A DNA stretch of 20,795 nucleotides, taken from NCBI GenBank assembly GCA_044359885.1, contig JBIKLI010000029.1:1-20795 (forward strand), read 5' to 3'. The position numbers were made by a program, and so were the translations under genes. Source of the stretch: CAIOSQ01 sp044359885. Its GTDB lineage: Bacteria; Pseudomonadota; Alphaproteobacteria; CACIAM-22H2. Shown in pieces: positions 17,853-20,795 of this stretch. The notes beneath the pieces are model-generated. The model made no database searches, had not been told where the DNA came from, and saw only the letters and a list, made by a program, of their open reading frames with translations. Numbering within the stretch: position 1 is the stretch's first letter; each line of letters starts with the position of its first letter.

Positions 17853-19616
17853 CTGCCGCAAGACCAAGCGACCACGCCCGCCGGCCTGCAATCCGCGCGG
17901 CGCCTCACCCGGCGCCGGCAGATCGCGGCGCTGATCAACATCGCCGTCCTCGGCGCGCTCCTGCTGGCGGCCGGCCGGATCCTGTCCACCGGCGGCTGGA
18001 CGGTCGCCGAATTCCTGTTCCTCGCCGGGCTCGCGATCGCGGCGCCCTGGACGGTGCTGGGCGTGACCAACGGGCTGTTCGGCCTGTGGGCGCTGCGCGG
18101 CGGCGCCCGGCGGCTGGCCACGATCGCGCCGCACATGGCGGCGGCGACGGACGACGCGCCGCTGCGCATCCGGGTCGCCGTCGCGATGACCATCCGCAAC
18201 GAGTCCGCCGCGCGGACGATCGGCCGGATGCGGCAGATCAAGGCCAGCCTGGACGCCACCGGCGCCGGCGCGGCCTTCGACTATTTCGTGCTCAGCGACA
18301 CCTCGCTCGCGGCGGTCGGCGCGGCGGAAGAGGCGGAGATGGCGGCGTGGCGCGCGGCCGAACCGGCCGACGGGGCGCGGCTCTTCTATCGCCGGCGGAC
18401 CGACAACGCCGCCTTCAAGGCCGGCAATCTCCGCGATTTCTGCGCGCGCTGGGGCCAGGGCTACGCGGCGATGCTGGTACTGGACGCCGACAGCCTCATG
18501 GACGGCCGGACCATTCTCGGCATGGCCCGCATCATGCAGGCGCATCCGCGGCTCGGCATCCTGCAGAGCCTGATCTGCGCCGTGCCCGCCGACAGCGCCT
18601 TCGCGCGCTGCTTCCAGTTCGGGATGCGCGCGGCGATGCGCGCTTATACGCCTGGCTATGCCTGGTGGAGCGGCGATTGCGGCCCGTTCTGGGGCCACAA
18701 CGCGATGGTGCGCATCGCGCCCTTCGCCGACCAGTGCCATCTGCCGGTGCTGCCGGGCAAACCGCCCTTCGGCGGGCCCATCCTCTCGCACGACCAGGTC
18801 GAGGCGGCGCTGATGCGCAAGGCCGGCTACGAGGTGCGCGTGATGCCCGAGGAGAGCGGCTCCTTCGAGGGCAACCCGCCGACGCTGGGCCAGTTCGCGC
18901 AGCGCGACCTGCGGTGGTGCCAGGGCAATCTCCAGTATGTCCGGCTGCTCGGCCTGCCCGGGCTGCGGCCGGCCAGCCGCTTCCAGCTGCTCTGGGCGAT
19001 CCTGATGTTCGCCGGCATCCCTGCCTGGACGCTCGCCATCGCCGCCCTGCCCTTCGTCGCCCATTCGGCCAGCGCGACGCCCGGTTTTCCGGTCGCCGCG
19101 GCCGCCTGGCTCTACGCCGTCTTCCTCGTCATGGTGCTGACCCCGAAGCTTGCCGGCTGGATCGACATCGCGCTGACGCCGGCGGAACTTCGCCGCTATG
19201 GCGGTGCCGCACGCTTCGCGGCCGGGGTCGCGACCGAGACCGTCTTCGGCCTGATGCTGTGGGCCGTATCCTCGTTCCACACGACGATGTTCATCGTCGG
19301 CGCCGCATTCGGGCGCTCGACCGGCTGGGGGGCCCAGGCGCGCGACGCCCATGCCATGCCCTGGCGCGCCAGCCTGGCGCAGTTCCTGCCCGAGACGCTG
19401 TTCGGGCTCGCCGTCGGCGGGGCGCTGTTCGCGATCTCGCCGGCGCTGTTCGTCTGCAGCCTGCCGCTGATCGCCGGGCAGATCCTGGCCGTGCCGCTGG
19501 CCGTGGCGACGGCCGATCCGCGCGTCGGCGCCTGGATGCGCCGCACCGGCCTGTGCGCGATCCCCGAGGATTTCGCGCCGCCGCCCGAGATCCTCGCCAT
19601 GCGCGACGCGGGCTGA
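17853..19616 (+). CDS. opgH: OpgH/MdoH-type periplasmic glucan glucosyltransferase
   Basis: A processive GT2 enzyme of the inner membrane that builds the beta-glucan backbone of osmoregulated periplasmic glucans. Numbered from CTG 17853 (587 aa): two N-terminal membrane segments (about 24-75), VAMTIRNES (110-118), catalytic Asp in YFVLSDTSL (D149), NAAFKAGNLRDFC (185-197), LVLDADSLMDGR (DAD 211-213), WGHNAMVRI, SHDQVEA (D314), QRDLRWCQGNLQY (QxxRW, 350-362), then several C-terminal membrane segments. The pattern matches OpgH rather than cellulose synthase. The first conventional start codon is GTG 18054, which would delete the first membrane segment and part of the second. Coding sense continues upstream to CTG 17853, after GAGGAG. 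Either CTG initiates or the N-terminus contains a sequence error. The gene is divergent from ndvA. No opgG is in the window. Confidence 0.85.
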   Translation: MPQDQATTPAGLQSARRLTRRRQIAALINIAVLGALLLAAGRILSTGGWTVAEFLFLAGLAIAAPWTVLGVTNGLFGLWALRGGARRLATIAPHMAAATDDAPLRIRVAVAMTIRNESAARTIGRMRQIKASLDATGAGAAFDYFVLSDTSLAAVGAAEEAEMAAWRAAEPADGARLFYRRRTDNAAFKAGNLRDFCARWGQGYAAMLVLDADSLMDGRTILGMARIMQAHPRLGILQSLICAVPADSAFARCFQFGMRAAMRAYTPGYAWWSGDCGPFWGHNAMVRIAPFADQCHLPVLPGKPPFGGPILSHDQVEAALMRKAGYEVRVMPEESGSFEGNPPTLGQFAQRDLRWCQGNLQYVRLLGLPGLRPASRFQLLWAILMFAGIPAWTLAIAALPFVAHSASATPGFPVAAAAWLYAVFLVMVLTPKLAGWIDIALTPAELRRYGGAARFAAGVATETVFGLMLWAVSSFHTTMFIVGAAFGRSTGWGAQARDAHAMPWRASLAQFLPETLFGLAVGGALFAISPALFVCSLPLIAGQILAVPLAVATADPRVGAWMRRTGLCAIPEDFAPPPEILAMRDAG

Positions 19617-19620
19617 GGCG

Positions 19621-20364
19621 ATGACCTCGCCAGCGCTCGCCGGCGTCTTCCGCTCGCTGCGCCTCTATCGCGGCGACGATGCCCGCCATGCCGCCATGGA
19701 CCGGCTGCATGCGCGCTTCCTGTGCGCGGGCGACCTCGCCTTCGACGTCGGCGCGCATGTCGGCGACCGCATCGCCAGTTTCCGGCGCCTCGGCGCGCGC
19801 GTGGTCGCGCTGGAGCCGCAGCCGCTCTGCCATCGCGCGCTGCGCCTGCTTCATGGCCGCGATCCCGGCGTGACGCTGCTGCGGGCGGCGGCGGGTGCCG
19901 CGCCGGGGCGGATCGAGTTCCTGGTCAATCGCGCCAACCCCACGGTCTCGACTGCGGCGGCGGATTTCGTCGCCGCCGCCGGCGGCGCCGCCGGCTGGGA
20001 GGGCCAGGTCTGGGATTCGCGCATCGAGGTCGAGGTGACCACGCTCGACGCGCTGATCGTCCGTCACGGCGAACCGCGCTTCGTGAAGATCGACGTCGAG
20101 GGCTTCGAGCCCGAGGTCCTGCGCGGCCTGTCGACCCCGATCCCCGCGCTCTCCTTCGAATTCACCACCATCCAGCGCGCCGCCGCCGAGACCTGCATCG
20201 ACCTGCTTGCGACGCTGGGACCCTATCGCTTCGACGCCGCGCTGGGCGAAAGCCAGCGCTTCGAATTCGGCACCCCGGCCGACGCCGCCCGCCTCAAGGC
20301 CTGGTTGCACGCCCTGCCCCACGCCGCAAATTCAGGCGACATCTACGCGCTGCGGCAGGGGTGA
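19621..20364 (+). CDS. FkbM family methyltransferase (second copy)
   Basis: A 247-aa SAM-dependent methyltransferase. Motifs are LAFDVGAHVGDRIASF (39-54), VVALEPQP (61-68) and the FkbM block VKIDVEGFEPEVLRGL (155-170). It starts 4 bp after the opgH stop, so it is almost certainly translated from the opgH transcript. That placement suggests it methylates the glucan or a substituent on it, but other glycans are possible. It shares only family motifs with the first FkbM gene. Its 3' end lies 9 bp from the end of the convergent gtrA gene. Confidence 0.88.
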   Translation: MTSPALAGVFRSLRLYRGDDARHAAMDRLHARFLCAGDLAFDVGAHVGDRIASFRRLGARVVALEPQPLCHRALRLLHGRDPGVTLLRAAAGAAPGRIEFLVNRANPTVSTAAADFVAAAGGAAGWEGQVWDSRIEVEVTTLDALIVRHGEPRFVKIDVEGFEPEVLRGLSTPIPALSFEFTTIQRAAAETCIDLLATLGPYRFDAALGESQRFEFGTPADAARLKAWLHALPHAANSGDIYALRQG

Positions 20365-20373
20365 TGAACGACC

Positions 20374-20769
20374 TCAGCGCCGCGCGGCGAAGACCAGGCG
20401 GCTGGCAGCGAGGAAGTTGAGGCCCAGCCCGGCGATGGACCCGGCCGCGACCGCCAGCGGCGCCACCGCCGCCGAATAGCCGACGACATGCAGCACCAGG
20501 GCATAGACCGCGTAGTTGAGAGTGGCGCCCGCGGTCATCGCGACGACGTAGCGCGCCCATTGGCCGCCGCGTGTGCCGCCGCCGCCGGCGCCGCCGAAGG
20601 TGAAGCGCCGGTTGAGCACCCAGGTGAAGCTGGCGGCCGCCAGGAAGGACAGGCCGCGTCCGGCATGGAACCCCGCCAGTCCGCTCGCCAACAGCAGCGC
20701 GAGCACGCCGGCGTCGACCGCGAACCCTAGCGTCCCGACGATGGCGAATCGCAGGAAACGTGCGGTCAA
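20374..20769 (-). CDS. GtrA family membrane protein (polyprenyl-phosphate sugar flippase-like)
   Basis: This 131-aa protein has four hydrophobic segments (about 8-30, 36-55, 72-96, 101-124) and GtrA signatures: RFLRFAIVGTLGFAVDAGVL (4-23), FTWVLNRRFTF (48-58) and GLGLNFLAASRLVF (114-127). GtrA proteins are thought to flip undecaprenyl-phosphate sugars across the inner membrane for periplasmic glycosylation. The start is TTG 20769, which overlaps the stop of the upstream gene (TTGA), giving coupled translation; the family motif begins right after it. Together with the DPM1-like GT2 and the GT39 gene it would complete a lipid-linked sugar pathway. Confidence 0.85.
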   Translation of the reverse strand: MTARFLRFAIVGTLGFAVDAGVLALLLASGLAGFHAGRGLSFLAAASFTWVLNRRFTFGGAGGGGTRGGQWARYVVAMTAGATLNYAVYALVLHVVGYSAAVAPLAVAAGSIAGLGLNFLAASRLVFAARR

Positions 20770-20795
20770 CGGATCAGCAGCGCGGCGCCCCAGAG
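20766..20795 (-). CDS. C-terminal end of an upstream gene (cut by window end)
   Basis: Nine codons (LWGAALLIR) and a TGA stop are visible. The stop overlaps the gtrA TTG start by 4 bp. The hydrophobic residues suggest the last helix of a membrane protein, for example another glycosyltransferase, but the family cannot be told from this fragment. Confidence 0.45.
   Translation of the reverse strand, partial: LWGAALLIR

Overview
The window is about 20.8 kb of very GC-rich DNA (roughly 70% G+C by eye), gene-dense, with short or overlapping gene junctions. The gene families point to an alphaproteobacterium: a PuuD-type membrane urate hydroxylase, an NdvA/ChvA-type glucan exporter, a fused NanE-NanK, and an exact CtrA-type box (TTAA-N7-TTAA). 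I cannot name the genus. No rRNA, tRNA, CRISPR array, insertion sequence or phage gene was seen. No stretch longer than about 160 bp lacks a gene.

Region 1 (1-5222, minus strand) reads modA -> nanEK -> hydantoinase/carbamoylase-type amidohydrolase -> M20 hydrolase -> puuD (cut by the window start). PuuD and the amidohydrolase fit urate/ureide breakdown. ModA binds molybdate, the metal of the cofactor used by xanthine dehydrogenase, but no modB or modC is present here. The fused ManNAc-6-P epimerase/ManNAc kinase is an unexpected neighbour, and the M20 hydrolase lacks two expected metal ligands.

Region 2 (5223-8573, plus strand) is a DUF1800-DUF1501 pair of exported proteins divergent from modA. 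The shared 151-bp intergenic region carries the CtrA-type box. The DUF1800 protein has a CBM60-like domain inserted before its C-terminal tail. The pair converges on a soluble histidine kinase gene (8563-9738, minus), overlapping it by 11 bp.

Region 3 (8563-20795) is a cell-envelope glycan locus. An NdvA-type exporter (minus) and an OpgH-type processive glucosyltransferase (plus) are divergent across a short region with two inverted repeats. Downstream of ndvA, tightly packed on the minus strand, come polytopic membrane protein B, an FkbM methyltransferase, a GT39-type membrane glycosyltransferase, a DPM1-like GT2 enzyme, membrane protein A (a paralogue of B), and the histidine kinase. Downstream of opgH is a second FkbM methyltransferase, which converges on a GtrA flippase-like gene; the last nine codons of another gene lie at the window end.

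Read together, region 3 could make a periplasmic glucan in the cytoplasm (OpgH), export it (NdvA), and decorate it or another envelope glycan through lipid-linked sugars: GT2 to make them, GtrA to flip them, and GT39 and perhaps A/B to transfer them, plus methylation. The glucan part rests on strong family recognition; the decoration scheme is inference. Proteins A and B are the best candidates for an undescribed family.
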